Positions 17,593 to 26,800 of a stretch of 64,000 nt of DNA are shown in pieces. Under the pieces are notes generated by a model. That model was given only the letters and a program-made list of their open reading frames with translations, did no database searches and was not told the origin of the DNA. How positions within the stretch are numbered: the first letter of the stretch is position 1; every line of letters begins with the position of its first letter. The position numbers were made by a program, and so were the translations under genes. Origin of the DNA: Modicisalibacter ilicicola DSM 19980 (GTDB lineage: Bacteria; Pseudomonadota; Gammaproteobacteria; Pseudomonadales; Halomonadaceae); assembly GCF_900128925.1 (NCBI RefSeq), contig NZ_FQUJ01000008.1, positions 124,001 to 188,000 of the forward strand, read 5' to 3'.

Positions 17593-18927
17593 ATGAAACG
17601 CATCAAGTGGGTCCTCTGGCTGTTCCTGGCGATCCTCAGCGGGGCCTGGCTGTTGGCCGACACGCTGTCGCCAGAACCTTTTCACTATTTTTCCTTCCGC
17701 GAGGTATTCGTCCAGTACACCGGAACGCTCGCCATGGCGACGATGAGCCTGGCCATGCTGCTGGCGGCGCGTCCCAAATGGCTGGAACGACCATTGAACG
17801 GCCTCGACAAGATGTATCGCCTGCACAAATGGCTTGGCATCGCCGGACTGCTGTTCGCCGTTACTCACTGGTGGTGGGCCCAAGGCACCAAATGGATGGT
17901 CGGCTGGGGCTGGCTGGACAGGCCCGTTCGCGGCGCAGGCGCCGAGCAGGCCCTGCCGGGGTTCGAGCAGTGGTTACGGAGTCAGCGGGGGCTCGCGGAA
18001 ACCCTGGGTGAATGGGTATTTTACGTCATGGCTATCCTGATCGTGCTGGCGCTGGTCAAGCGCTTCCCCTATCACCTCTTCAAGAAGACCCATCACTGGC
18101 TGGCCCTGGGCTATCTGGTACTCGTCTATCACAGTACCGTATTGGTCAAGCCTGATTACTGGACCGAACCTGTCGGGTGGATACTGGCGATCCTCATGCT
18201 GGGCGGCAGTCTGTCGGCGATTCAGGTGCTCTCCGGGCGTGTCGGGCGCAGGCTCACGACCCAGGGCACGATCGCATCGCTCATCGACTACCCCAGATTG
18301 GGTGTCATCGAAGGGGCCGTCGAGCTTCGCGATCGCTGGGCGGGACATGCACCGGGGCAGTTCGCCTTCGTCACCTCGAATATGCGCGAAGGCGCGCACC
18401 CCTATACCATCGCCTCCTCCTGGGACCCCGCCGAACACCGCCTGGTGTTCATCGTCAAGGCGCTCGGCGATCATACCCGCCGGCTGCGCGACAGGCTCGA
18501 GGTGGGCATGCCGGTCCGGGTGGAAGGCCCCTATGGCTGCTTCGACTTCGATGACGACAACCCGCGTCAGATATGGGTGGGCGCCGGCATCGGCATCACG
18601 CCTTTCATCGCGCGAATGAAGCATCTCGCGCGTGCCCCGGGCCAGCAGACGATCGACCTGTTCCATGTCACTGACGATTCGGACCCCGTGGCCTTCGACA
18701 AGCTCGCCGCCGATGCCGCGGCCGCCGGGGTAACCCTTCACCTGATCGTGACGCCCAGGGACGGCCGCCTCAGCGCCGAAAGGATTCGGGCCGCCGTGCC
18801 CGACTGGTCCGAGGCAAGCCTGTGGTTCTGCGGACCCAACGAGTTCGGCCGCACCCTGTATCGGGACTTTCTGAAGGCAGGCATGTCACCGGCGGATTTC
18901 CACCGGGAACTGTTCGAGATGCGATGA
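17593..18927 (+). CDS. Ferric-reductase-like transmembrane flavoprotein
   Basis: A 444-residue membrane oxidoreductase. Residues about 1-215 carry six hydrophobic helices with His residues suited to bind heme (LHKWLGIAGLLFAVTHWW, then KKTHHWLALGYLVLVYHS). The rest is a ferredoxin-reductase module: FAD-binding HPYTIASSWDP and the nucleotide motif WVGAGIGITPFIARMK, with the C-terminal WFCGPNEFG. The methionine at 17593 is better spaced from AAGGCAG than the ATG at 17587. It follows the Spy-like gene after 70 bp containing a GC hairpin (GGCCCGG...CCGGGCC), so it may share its promoter. The electron acceptor is not known. Confidence 0.8.
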   Translation: MKRIKWVLWLFLAILSGAWLLADTLSPEPFHYFSFREVFVQYTGTLAMATMSLAMLLAARPKWLERPLNGLDKMYRLHKWLGIAGLLFAVTHWWWAQGTKWMVGWGWLDRPVRGAGAEQALPGFEQWLRSQRGLAETLGEWVFYVMAILIVLALVKRFPYHLFKKTHHWLALGYLVLVYHSTVLVKPDYWTEPVGWILAILMLGGSLSAIQVLSGRVGRRLTTQGTIASLIDYPRLGVIEGAVELRDRWAGHAPGQFAFVTSNMREGAHPYTIASSWDPAEHRLVFIVKALGDHTRRLRDRLEVGMPVRVEGPYGCFDFDDDNPRQIWVGAGIGITPFIARMKHLARAPGQQTIDLFHVTDDSDPVAFDKLAADAAAAGVTLHLIVTPRDGRLSAERIRAAVPDWSEASLWFCGPNEFGRTLYRDFLKAGMSPADFHRELFEMR

Positions 18928-19005
18928 CGTGCCGACCCTTCAACACCTCTCGCCCCGGGTCTATCCTGTGGGGATGACCCCGGAAGAACCCGAACAGGAG
19001 ACACG

Positions 19006-19575
19006 ATGACGCCAAGACACATGACTTATCGTCCCGGCGATGCCTTGTTGATCGTCGACATGCAGAACGATTTCTGTGAAAACGGTGCGTTGGCAGTGGC
19101 GGGGGGCGACGCCCTGGTGCCGGCGATCAACGCCGAGAGCAAGGCGGCGGCAAGTGCCGGTGCGCTCATCGTCGCCACCCGGGACTGGCACCCCATCGGC
19201 CACTGCAGCTTTGCTCCCCAGGGCGGTCCCTGGCCGGAACATTGCGTCCAGGACACGCCGGGAGCCGCCTTTCATCCTGAGCTGGCTTTGCCCGAGGGCA
19301 CGGTGAGGGTCAGCAAGGGATCGGCCTTCGACCGGGATGCCTACTCGGGCTTCGACGGCACGGGGCTGGCCACGTTTCTTCGCCAGCGCGATGTCTCGCG
19401 GGTCATCATCTGCGGCCTGGCACTGGATGTCTGCGTTCGAGCCACGACGCTGGACGCCCTGGAGGCGGGTTTCGAGACCATCCTGCTCGCTTCGCTCACC
19501 GAACCGGTCGAGAGCGAGCAGCGTCAGGCTTGTCTGGCTGAACTGCGCAACGCCGGCGCCGATATTCTGGAATGA
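19006..19575 (+). CDS. pncA: Nicotinamidase PncA
   Basis: A 189-residue isochorismatase-fold enzyme that deamidates nicotinamide to nicotinate for NAD salvage. The catalytic triad is visible: Asp18 in IVDMQNDF, Lys104 in SKGSAFDRD and Cys143 in GLALDVCVRAT. The metal ligands are in TRDWHPIGHCSF (Asp60, His62, His66). The start has AGGAG 6 bp upstream. The length fits PncA. An interspersed repeat follows the stop by 27 bp. Confidence 0.9.
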   Translation: MTPRHMTYRPGDALLIVDMQNDFCENGALAVAGGDALVPAINAESKAAASAGALIVATRDWHPIGHCSFAPQGGPWPEHCVQDTPGAAFHPELALPEGTVRVSKGSAFDRDAYSGFDGTGLATFLRQRDVSRVIICGLALDVCVRATTLDALEAGFETILLASLTEPVESEQRQACLAELRNAGADILE

Positions 19576-19602
19576 AACGCCACACTGCACATCGATCCGG
19601 CG

Positions 19603-19749
19603 CTAGGCTATGTCTGAAAAGTCGACGAGCGATGGCCAGACAAGGCAAAAATCGACGAAAAGACGGAGTTTACGTGGTGTAAATGAGTACTTTGAGTCGA
19701 TTTTTAACGCCGTATGGGCGAGCGTAGGCAATTTTCGGACAAAGCCTAG
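19603..19749. repeat. MITE-like interspersed repeat, copy B
   Basis: 147 bp. The ends are inverted: CTAGGCTATGTCTGAAAA at the left, and CTAGGCTTTGTCCGAAAA as the reverse complement of the right end (16 of 18 identical). The whole unit is an imperfect palindrome; AAAAATCGAC occurs in both halves and the centre is GTTTACGTGGTGTAAATGAG. It lies between convergent pncA and pfpI, and its right-hand CTAG provides the TAG stop of the latter. No flanking duplication is clear beyond CTAG itself. Confidence 0.8.
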
Positions 19750-20306
19750 TCCAGTAGCGTATTGAACTGCTTTAACCATGCCGGATGCGCCGGCCAGGCC
19801 GGTGCGCTGACCAGCTTGCCGCAGGTGATCGCCTGATCCACCTCGATCTCGGCGAAGTCGCCACCCGCCAGAGTCACCTCCGGGGCGCAGGCAGGGTAGG
19901 CCGACACGCGCAAGCCCTCGAGGGAGGTCGCCGCCGCCAGCAACTGGGCGCCATGGCAGATCACCGCCACCGGCTTCTCGTACTCCATGAAGTGGCGCAC
20001 CAGCTCGAGCACTCGCTCGTTGAGGCGCAGGTATTCCGGGGCGCGACCGCCCGGCACCACCAGGGCATCGTAATCGGCGGGATCGGTCTCGGCGAAGGTC
20101 GCGTTGAGCGTGAAATGATGCCCGGGTTTCTCGGTGTAGGTCTGGTCGCCCTCGAAGTCATGGATGGCGGTCTTGATGCTATCGCCTTCGCGTTTTTCCG
20201 GACAGACGGCATGCACCTCATGCCCCATGGCCTGCAAGGCCTGGAACGGGACCATGATCTCGTAATCTTCGACGAAGTCACCGGCAATCAGCAGTATCCT
20301 GGACAT
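19746..20306 (-). CDS. DJ-1/PfpI family protein
   Basis: A 186-residue protein of the class I glutamine-amidotransferase-like fold. The nucleophile elbow is [10 protein letters not shown] (Cys117, His118), with [13 protein letters not shown] ahead of it, as in PfpI/YhbO-type proteins described as proteases or deglycases. The methionine at 20306 has GGAGG upstream; the longer frame to 20399 is not family-like. The stop codon TAG falls in the terminal CTAG of the adjacent repeat, so the last codons may have been set by its insertion. It is divergent from a DUF3108 gene. Confidence 0.87.
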   Translation of the reverse strand: MSRILLIAGDFVEDYEIMVPFQALQAMGHEVHAVCPEKREGDSIKTAIHDFEGDQTYTEKPGHHFTLNATFAETDPADYDALVVPGGRAPEYLRLNERVLELVRHFMEYEKPVAVICHGAQLLAAATSLEGLRVSAYPACAPEVTLAGGDFAEIEVDQAITCGKLVSAPAWPAHPAWLKQFNTLLD

Positions 20307-20445
20307 GGAGGGCTCCTCCCCGGGCGGTGGTGGTGAAGGCTGGCTAGCACCTGCAGGATAGAAGGTCGAGGGCGTGTCCGCACGGGGAACGTTTGCCATC
20401 CCTTCGGCGTCCTATCGGGATACCCATGGCCAAGCCGAGGAGAAG

Positions 20446-21138
20446 ATGTCGAAAGCATTCTTGCACCGGGCGATCGTCCTGATCGTCGTGCTGGCCACCG
20501 GCCTGCAGACGGCATCGGCTCATGCCGAGCCGGTACCTTTCAAGGCGACCTATGCGCTTGCCATCGATGGCTGGCCCGATGCGCGCATCCGTCATCGACT
20601 CTCGCGCCAGGGGGAAGTGTGGCAGAGCGAGATGAACGCTGCCATCGCGGTTGCCGAGGGTGACGAACGCAGCCGATTCCGCCTGGAGGGAGAGCTCATC
20701 GAGGCCGAGGCCTATGCCAGCGGCTATCGGTTCCTGAGCTTCGGCGAGCGTTATCGTCTGAGCGCCGATGAGCTGACGCACTTGCCGGACCGCCAGACGG
20801 CGCTGTTCATCCTCTCTCGCCAGGTCGACAAGGCACGCTGTACCCACAATCAGGTCGCTCCTTGCACCTTGCGCTTTCTGAACTACAAGGGTGAGGAAAC
20901 GTTGCTCAAGTACCGGGTTGTCGACCGTGATCAAGCTCGACTGCCCGCCGGCACCTTCCCGCGCATCGTCATCGATGCCTGGAACCCGGAAAAGTCGGAT
21001 CGCCACTTGATCATGGGCTTTCATCCCGAGATTCCGGGCTTGTTGCTGAGCCTCGAATATCGCCGCGAAGGCGAACGCAAGAGTCGACTGGTCCTGAGTC
21101 AATTGACACTCGTCGAGCCCGGCGATCAGCAACCGTGA
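20446..21138 (+). CDS. DUF3108 periplasmic protein
   Basis: A 230-residue exported protein with a signal peptide cut near ASAHA/EP. AGGAG precedes the methionine at 20446. The body is beta-rich and matches the DUF3108 type (FKATYALAIDGWPDARIRH, then RLSADELTHLPDRQTALFIL, and PAGTFPRIVIDAW). The family is thought to be envelope-located with unknown role. It is divergent from the PfpI gene and 82 bp before lysO. Confidence 0.78.
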   Translation: MSKAFLHRAIVLIVVLATGLQTASAHAEPVPFKATYALAIDGWPDARIRHRLSRQGEVWQSEMNAAIAVAEGDERSRFRLEGELIEAEAYASGYRFLSFGERYRLSADELTHLPDRQTALFILSRQVDKARCTHNQVAPCTLRFLNYKGEETLLKYRVVDRDQARLPAGTFPRIVIDAWNPEKSDRHLIMGFHPEIPGLLLSLEYRREGERKSRLVLSQLTLVEPGDQQP

Positions 21139-21220
21139 TGGGGCATCAGCGAAACTCACTGACGTGTCGATGCAGTAGACGCTAAAGTAGTCGGTCGTTT
21201 TTCGCTGCAAGGACAAGTCG

Positions 21221-22147
21221 ATGCTCGCCGGACTGCTGCTGATTCTGTTACCGCTGATCCTGGGTTACCTGGTGCCGGTGCACGACGACCGCGTCCTGGG
21301 CGTCATCAATCGCGGCGTCAACCTGTCCGTCTATGTCATCCTGGGCCTCATGGGGGTCAGCCTGACCGGGCTCGACAATCTTGGCGGTCAACTGGCCCGC
21401 ATGGGCGGTCAGGCCCTCTTGCTGTTTCTGATCATTACACCGATCAATCTCCTCGCGCTGGGGTGGCTTTCACGACGCAGCCGCCTGCGTGCCGGCCATT
21501 CCCCCGTGGTCGCGGATGCCCCCACCAGCAAGCTGGCTGCCATGCTCGGTTCGCTGGCACTGGCCGGAGTCGTGGCCTTGGGAGTCGTGGCGGGTGTAGT
21601 GCTGGGCAGCCTGGGCTGGGAGTCGGTGGCGGCATTGGCCGAGCAGCTGGCCGAGTGGGTGCTCTACGTGCTGCTGGCCTTGATCGGTTGCCAGCTGCGC
21701 AATTCCGGCATGAGCCTTAGGCAGATCCTGCTCAACCGCCATGGTCTGGCGATCGCCATGACGGTGGCGGCCAGCTCCCTGTCTGCCGGGTTGCTGGCCG
21801 CACCACTGCTCGACTTGCGTTGGAATGAAGGTCTGGCGATGGCCGCCGGGTTCGGCTGGTACTCCCTGTCGGGCATCCTGGTCGGCGACCAGCTCGGGCC
21901 GGTGCTGGGCGGCGCGGCGTTCTTCAACGACCTGGCCCGGGAGCTGCTCGCCTTTCTGCTGATCCCCCTGGTCATCCATCGTGCCGCACCGCTGGCCATC
22001 GGCTACGGGGGGGCCACCTCGATGGACTTCACCCTCCCCGTCATCCAGCAGCACGGCGGTATCGCCTGCGTGCCTATCGCGGTGGTCAGCGGCTTCATCC
22101 TGTCATTGCTTTCGCCGCCGCTGATCCTGTTCTTTCTCTCGTTCTAG
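21221..22147 (+). CDS. lysO: LysO-family lysine exporter
   Basis: A 308-residue membrane protein with about eight to ten hydrophobic segments. It shows the LysO (YbjE, DUF340) features: early LLPLILGYLVP, NRGVNLSVYVILGLMGVSL, the GFGWYSLSGILVGDQLGP motif and IQQHGGIACVPIAVVSGF. E. coli LysO exports L-lysine and toxic analogues; the same role is inferred here. AAGGA precedes the start. A hairpin lies beyond the stop. Confidence 0.85.
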   Translation: MLAGLLLILLPLILGYLVPVHDDRVLGVINRGVNLSVYVILGLMGVSLTGLDNLGGQLARMGGQALLLFLIITPINLLALGWLSRRSRLRAGHSPVVADAPTSKLAAMLGSLALAGVVALGVVAGVVLGSLGWESVAALAEQLAEWVLYVLLALIGCQLRNSGMSLRQILLNRHGLAIAMTVAASSLSAGLLAAPLLDLRWNEGLAMAAGFGWYSLSGILVGDQLGPVLGGAAFFNDLARELLAFLLIPLVIHRAAPLAIGYGGATSMDFTLPVIQQHGGIACVPIAVVSGFILSLLSPPLILFFLSF

Positions 22148-22218
22148 GCTTGCATTGCCTGGTCAGTGTGTTGCAGGCGCCACTCGATAAATAATGGGCT
22201 GGCAATCAAGCACAACGT

Positions 22219-22254
22219 GAGTGGCCAGCCCCGGTCATCGGGAGCTGGCCACTC
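22219..22254. terminator. Bidirectional hairpin between lysO and the chemoreceptor gene
   Basis: GAGTGGCCAGC and GCTGGCCACTC make a perfect 11-bp stem; the loop region adds CCCG/CGGG. It lies midway between two convergent genes. No long T tract follows on either strand. Confidence 0.55.
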
Positions 22255-22310
22255 TGTCGTACTTACTATGTGAGAAAGAAGACTTGACGGGGTCGCGGCG
22301 TACTATCTGA

Positions 22311-24320
22311 TCAGTAGGCAGTGAGGTCCGTCTTGTTCACCGGCGCCGGCAGATGGTGGCTCGATTTTTCGGGTTCGAATGCCGCGACATTAAAGCCATG
22401 AGCCGAGTCGGCACTGACCTTGAACTGGCCCATGACGCCTGCCAGGTCCTCGGATTGATCATCCAGCGACTTGCTCGCCGCCGCCATCTGCTCCACCAGG
22501 GCGGCATTCTGCTGGGTGACCTCCTCGAGTTGCGACATGGCCTGGTTGATCTGCTCGATGCCCGAGGACTGTTCGGTGCTGGCCGCACTGATCTCGTTGA
22601 TCAGCTCGGCCATCTTCTTCATCTGGCCGGCGATGGTTTCCAGGATGTCGCTGCTGTCGGTGACCAGTGCCTCGCCTTCGCTGATCCTGGTGACGTTGTT
22701 GTCGATCAGACGGCGAATGTGGTCCGCCTCCTCGGCACTGCGACTGGCCAGGTTGCGCACCTCGGAGGCCACCACCGCGAAGCCGCGCCCGTGCTCGCCG
22801 GCCCGGGCCGCCTCGACGGAGGCATTCAGCGCCAGCAGGTTGGTCTGGAAGGCGATACTGTCGATGGCGGCGATGATCGAGGTCACCTCCTCGTTCGACT
22901 TGTGAATCTCGGTCATCGCCTGGCGTGCCCGGCCGGCCACTTCGCTGGCCTGGCGGGCCTGGCCACTCACTTCGGTCGACATCGCCTGGGCATGGCGAGC
23001 GTTGTCGGCGGTCTGGTGCACCGTCGAGGTGATCTGTTCCATGCTGGTGGCCGTCTCCTCGAGGGAGGCCGACTGCTCTTCGGTGCGCTGGGCCAGGTCC
23101 TGATTGCCCATCGATATCTCGCCGCTGGCGACCTTGACCGACATCGCCCCCTGCTTGACGTTGGCCACCAGCTGCTCGGTGATAGTAGTGGAGTCGTTGA
23201 AGGCCTTGTAGAGCTGCGATAGCTCATCGCTGCCCGGCACCTCGAGACGCTGGGTCAGGTCGCCGCCGCGCGTGCTGATATTCTCCAGAGCGCGCTTGAG
23301 GGGCCCCAGCATGCTGCGCACGATGATTACCGACAGGAAGATCGCCAGGCCTGTCGACAAGGCGGCGATCACCGCGTATTGAAGCAGATCGAAGCGTGCC
23401 GACTGATACAGCCCCGCGGTGGTGCTCAGCACATCCTCGGCAACGGCATCTTCCACCGCCTTGAGCCGCCCGAGCTTGACCGTCTGCCACTCGAACCACT
23501 GCTGTGGATCGACGCCGAAGCCGCCCTGGGCGGCACGCTCGATCACCAGTTCGCGAAGGTTCTGCACCCGTTCCATTTCAGGGCCGGCAAGCCCCTGATC
23601 GAGCTGGGCGACCAAGGCACCGTCGGCAAACGCCCGGAAGCTTTCGAGGAATGCCGCTTCCTTGCCGATCAGGTTCATGAAGCGCTGATACAGAACGGGG
23701 CTGATGTAGTCGGCACCGAAGGCGTTGGAAAGCAACGCCCGTTCGATACCGGCCAGGTCCTTGGCTTCCAGCAGGCTGTAATAGGCATCGAGGCGACGGG
23801 AAACGCTAGCCTCGCGGGTCATGTGGCTCATCTGGGCGACGAGGTTCATCAGCTCGCTGTTGATGCCGGTATAATGGCCGAGGGCTTCGCTGGTCGATAT
23901 CGACAGGCCATTCACCCGTTGCCGGATCCCGGACGTCGCGTCCAACTGCGTGCGGACCCTTTCGATGCGGGCGGCCAGCTCACCCTTCAGGACGTCGCCG
24001 CTCATTCCGTTCAGGTGGGCCTGGAAGATCTCGGTCTGAAGGTCGGTGGCCTTGCGCTGCTCGGGGAGCTTGTCCTGGAAGTTGCGCCCCTTGCTGCCCA
24101 GGAAGCCGGCGGTCATGCCACGCTCGCGCTGCAACTGATGGATCAGGTTGCCGCCCTGCTGGGCGAGCTCGGTCAGCGACTGCAGCTGATTCATGGTGTG
24201 GGTGGTCTGCTGGCGCTCGACGATGCCGCTGATGGCGAAATAGGCCAGGGCCAGCAGCGGCAGCATCAGGACCAGCAGGAATTTCCTGCTCATGGGTATT
24301 TGGTGCAGCAAGTGTTTCAT
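22311..24320 (-). CDS. Methyl-accepting chemotaxis protein with NIT sensor domain
   Basis: A 669-residue chemoreceptor. TM1 is at residues about 14-32. A large periplasmic domain (about 33-310) of the nitrate/nitrite-sensing NIT type follows (GNLIHQLQRERGMTAGFLGS is its typical start). TM2 is near 320-345, then HAMP, then the signalling domain with hairpin tip SIAFQTNLLALNASVEAARA. The methionine at 24320 has AGGGG upstream. A sigma-28-like promoter lies about 80 bp before it. The natural ligand is unproven; nitrate sensing is known only for some NIT proteins. Confidence 0.87.
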   Translation of the reverse strand: MKHLLHQIPMSRKFLLVLMLPLLALAYFAISGIVERQQTTHTMNQLQSLTELAQQGGNLIHQLQRERGMTAGFLGSKGRNFQDKLPEQRKATDLQTEIFQAHLNGMSGDVLKGELAARIERVRTQLDATSGIRQRVNGLSISTSEALGHYTGINSELMNLVAQMSHMTREASVSRRLDAYYSLLEAKDLAGIERALLSNAFGADYISPVLYQRFMNLIGKEAAFLESFRAFADGALVAQLDQGLAGPEMERVQNLRELVIERAAQGGFGVDPQQWFEWQTVKLGRLKAVEDAVAEDVLSTTAGLYQSARFDLLQYAVIAALSTGLAIFLSVIIVRSMLGPLKRALENISTRGGDLTQRLEVPGSDELSQLYKAFNDSTTITEQLVANVKQGAMSVKVASGEISMGNQDLAQRTEEQSASLEETATSMEQITSTVHQTADNARHAQAMSTEVSGQARQASEVAGRARQAMTEIHKSNEEVTSIIAAIDSIAFQTNLLALNASVEAARAGEHGRGFAVVASEVRNLASRSAEEADHIRRLIDNNVTRISEGEALVTDSSDILETIAGQMKKMAELINEISAASTEQSSGIEQINQAMSQLEEVTQQNAALVEQMAAASKSLDDQSEDLAGVMGQFKVSADSAHGFNVAAFEPEKSSHHLPAPVNKTDLTAY

Positions 24321-24404
24321 AGAAGCCCCTTGACTGTGACTGTCATGGAAACCGATACGGGTGGCCCTGCCACGGGGCCACAACGGTGTCGATACTCATC
24401 ACTG

Positions 24405-24432
24405 CTATCGGCAACCAGTTAACAGTCTTTTA
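24405..24432 (-). promoter_or_regulatory. Sigma-28 (FliA)-like promoter of the chemoreceptor gene
   Basis: On the minus strand TAAA (24432-24429) is followed after 16 bp by GCCGATAG (24412-24405). The consensus is TAAA, 15 bp, GCCGATAA. It sits about 85 bp upstream of the chemoreceptor start and points to it, so the gene is probably in the flagellar/chemotaxis class. One extra spacer base and one -10 mismatch lower the confidence. Confidence 0.6.
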
Positions 24433-24620
24433 CAATCGATGAGCGGTTTCGAATCAAATCATGATCCGAGTCAAGTTATGGGCATACCGACGCGTGCCGT
24501 TGCCTCGCCGCCGAGGTGCAAGACTTCATGGCGGCTACTTGCGGCATCCTTGCACAATTGGCGACCCACGCCAGGAGAAGCTGGTGATACGCTAGCTCGC
24601 CCACTCCCGGAGACGTCTTG

Positions 24621-26105
24621 ATGCGTTTTACCCGCCCGATCATTTCCCGCTTGGGCGTCAAGCTGTTCGCGATCATCCTGGTCGTCAATGTGGCGATCTC
24701 GGGCCTGGTGTTCATGAGCGTGTCGCGCAGCCTCGACAAGGGCTTCATCGACTATCTGGAAAACACCCAGGCCAATCGGGCCCAGACCCTGGCCGATACC
24801 CTGGGCGAGCAATGGGCCCGGCACGATGGCTGGCAGTGGCTGCGAGAAGATGCCCGCGCCTGGGAGGAGCTGGTCTACCAGTTGCTCTGGCCCGGCTACA
24901 GCGAGCCGCCTCAGAGCGTGGAAGGCACTCTGGGCGATGCCCGGGATTTCGTTCTGCACGATGCCGGCAGCCTGCCGGTCATCGGCCTGGCCCCGCGCGG
25001 CGAGAACGACGATCCCGTGGTACTCAACTGGCTGCCCATCGAGTATGAAGGGGAACGGGTGGGAACCCTGGGCTATCGCACGCCGCGGGAGCTGATGGCC
25101 GACATGGATCGTCTCTTCCTGTCGCGGCAGCAACGCAACCTGGCGGTGATCATGGTCTCCCTCGCCCTGGCATCGCTGCTGCTGGCGGGCGGCCTGGGCT
25201 GGTGGCTGGGGCGTCGCGCACGGCGCATGGCCATGGCGACCCAGCGGCTGATCGGCGGCGACTACAGCATTCGCCTGAGTGAACGGGGCCACGATGAGCT
25301 CTCGCGACTGGCCCACGACTTCAACATGCTGGCGGTGACCCTCGAGGCCAATCGTGCTTCGCGCCAGCGCTGGGTCGCGGACATTGCGCACGAATTGCGC
25401 ACACCGCTGGCAGTGCTGCGGGGAGAAATCGAGGCACTGCAGGACGGCATTCGCCCTCTCGACGACGACAGCCTGCACTCCCTGTCCCAGGAGGTCGGCC
25501 AGCTCGAGTGGTTGATCCGGGACCTGCGGCTGCTGGCCCAGAGCGATGCGGGCTCCCTCGAGGTCAATCTGGTGCGTCTGGATATCGCGGGTGCGCTGAG
25601 AGAACGCCTCGAAGAAGCGCGTGGCTGGTTGCAGGGTGCCGGCATCACCCTGGAGATCGACATTGCCGGCCCCGTGTTCGTGCTTGGCGACCTGCAACGC
25701 TTGCGTCAGCTATGGAACAATCTGCTGACCAATACCCGTGCCTATACCGACTCGCCGGGTCGCTTGAGGGTCAGCCTGACGATCGTGAACAGCCAGGCTC
25801 AAGTGATCTGGGAGGACAGCGCCCCGGGGGTCGGCGAGGAGGAGTTGCCGAGATTGACCGAGCGCCTGTACCGTGTCGATGCATCGCGCAGCCGACGTCG
25901 TGGCGGCAGTGGCCTGGGGCTTTCTATCGCTTCGGCACTGGTGCAGGCGCATAATGGCCGATGGCAGGCATCGCATTCGCCATTGGGTGGCGTACGCTGG
26001 ACTTTGACACTCCCGTTGGCTGAGTTACCGTTGGCCAGCAGTCCACCGATAGCCAGATTGCCGCTGGTCGAGTTGCCATCGGCTGAACAAGGGAAGGAGA
26101 GATGA
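24621..26105 (+). CDS. baeS: BaeS-like sensor histidine kinase
   Basis: A 494-residue inner-membrane kinase. TM1 is at residues about 12-35, a periplasmic part to about 170, TM2 about 173-195, then HAMP. The H-box is ADIAHELRTPLAVLRGEIEA (His near 257), then N-box LWNNLLTNTRAYT and G-box GGSGLGLSIASALVQAHNG. The ATG at 24621 follows GGAG. The C-terminus carries an unusual pentapeptide repeat tail (26010-26087). It overlaps baeR as ATGA. BaeSR systems answer envelope damage and control drug efflux pumps; here no pump gene adjoins. Confidence 0.82.
   Translation: MRFTRPIISRLGVKLFAIILVVNVAISGLVFMSVSRSLDKGFIDYLENTQANRAQTLADTLGEQWARHDGWQWLREDARAWEELVYQLLWPGYSEPPQSVEGTLGDARDFVLHDAGSLPVIGLAPRGENDDPVVLNWLPIEYEGERVGTLGYRTPRELMADMDRLFLSRQQRNLAVIMVSLALASLLLAGGLGWWLGRRARRMAMATQRLIGGDYSIRLSERGHDELSRLAHDFNMLAVTLEANRASRQRWVADIAHELRTPLAVLRGEIEALQDGIRPLDDDSLHSLSQEVGQLEWLIRDLRLLAQSDAGSLEVNLVRLDIAGALRERLEEARGWLQGAGITLEIDIAGPVFVLGDLQRLRQLWNNLLTNTRAYTDSPGRLRVSLTIVNSQAQVIWEDSAPGVGEEELPRLTERLYRVDASRSRRRGGSGLGLSIASALVQAHNGRWQASHSPLGGVRWTLTLPLAELPLASSPPIARLPLVELPSAEQGKER
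26010..26087 (+). repeat. Degenerate 15-bp tandem repeat in the kinase C-terminus
   Basis: The end of the kinase reads LPLAE, LPLAS, SPPIAR, LPLVE, LPSAE. These are four or five degenerate copies of a 5-residue unit encoded by 15-bp repeats such as CTCCCGTTGGCTGAG, lying after the ATPase domain. Confidence 0.65.
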
Positions 26106-26800
26106 ACGAGTCCATTCTGGTCGTCGAGGATGAGGCCAAGATCGCCCGGCTGATCACCGACTATCTGGTCAACAGCGGCTATACCGCCCATCACCTGGAA
26201 CACGGTGACGACGTGCTGCCCTGGCTCGATGACCGGCCGACGAGTGCCCTGCCATCCCTGGTGCTTCTCGACCTCATGCTTCCCGGTACCGACGGCCTCA
26301 CCCTCTGTCGTCGGATTCGTGAAAAGTGGCCCAATCTGCCGATCATCATGCTCACCGCCAGGGTCGAGGAAGTCGATCGCCTGCTGGGCCTGGAACTGGG
26401 CGCCGACGACTACATCTGCAAGCCCTTCAGCCCGCGGGAGGTCATTGCCCGGGTCAAGGCCGTGTTGCGTCGTGCCCGGGGCCAGAACGAGCCGAGTGCC
26501 CGGGCCTCCAGCCAGCTGGTTCTCGACGACGATGGCTGGCGCGCCCTGGCCGATGGTCGGGATATCGAGCTGACCGCCGTGGAGTTCCAGCTTTTGAAGG
26601 TCCTGATGGGCGCCCCGGGGCGCATCTTCTCCCGGGAACAGTTGATGGACCACATGTATCGTGACCATCGCATCGTCTCCGAGCGCACCGTCGACAGCCA
26701 CATCAAGAAGCTACGCCGCAAGATCGCCGATATCTGGCCGGAGCGCGAAATCATCCGCTCGGTCTATGGCGTCGGTTACAAGTACCAACCCGAGGAGTGA
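26102..26800 (+). CDS. baeR: BaeR-like OmpR-family response regulator
   Basis: A 232-residue regulator. The receiver domain has Asp57 (LVLLDLMLPGTDG) and the Lys motif YICKPFSPRE. The winged helix domain has IELTAVEFQLLKVLMGAPG and RTVDSHIKKLRRKI. The start overlaps the kinase stop by 4 bp, with AAGGAGAG upstream inside the kinase gene. The HK-then-RR order is as in baeSR. Targets are not visible in the window. Confidence 0.83.
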   Translation: MNESILVVEDEAKIARLITDYLVNSGYTAHHLEHGDDVLPWLDDRPTSALPSLVLLDLMLPGTDGLTLCRRIREKWPNLPIIMLTARVEEVDRLLGLELGADDYICKPFSPREVIARVKAVLRRARGQNEPSARASSQLVLDDDGWRALADGRDIELTAVEFQLLKVLMGAPGRIFSREQLMDHMYRDHRIVSERTVDSHIKKLRRKIADIWPEREIIRSVYGVGYKYQPEE

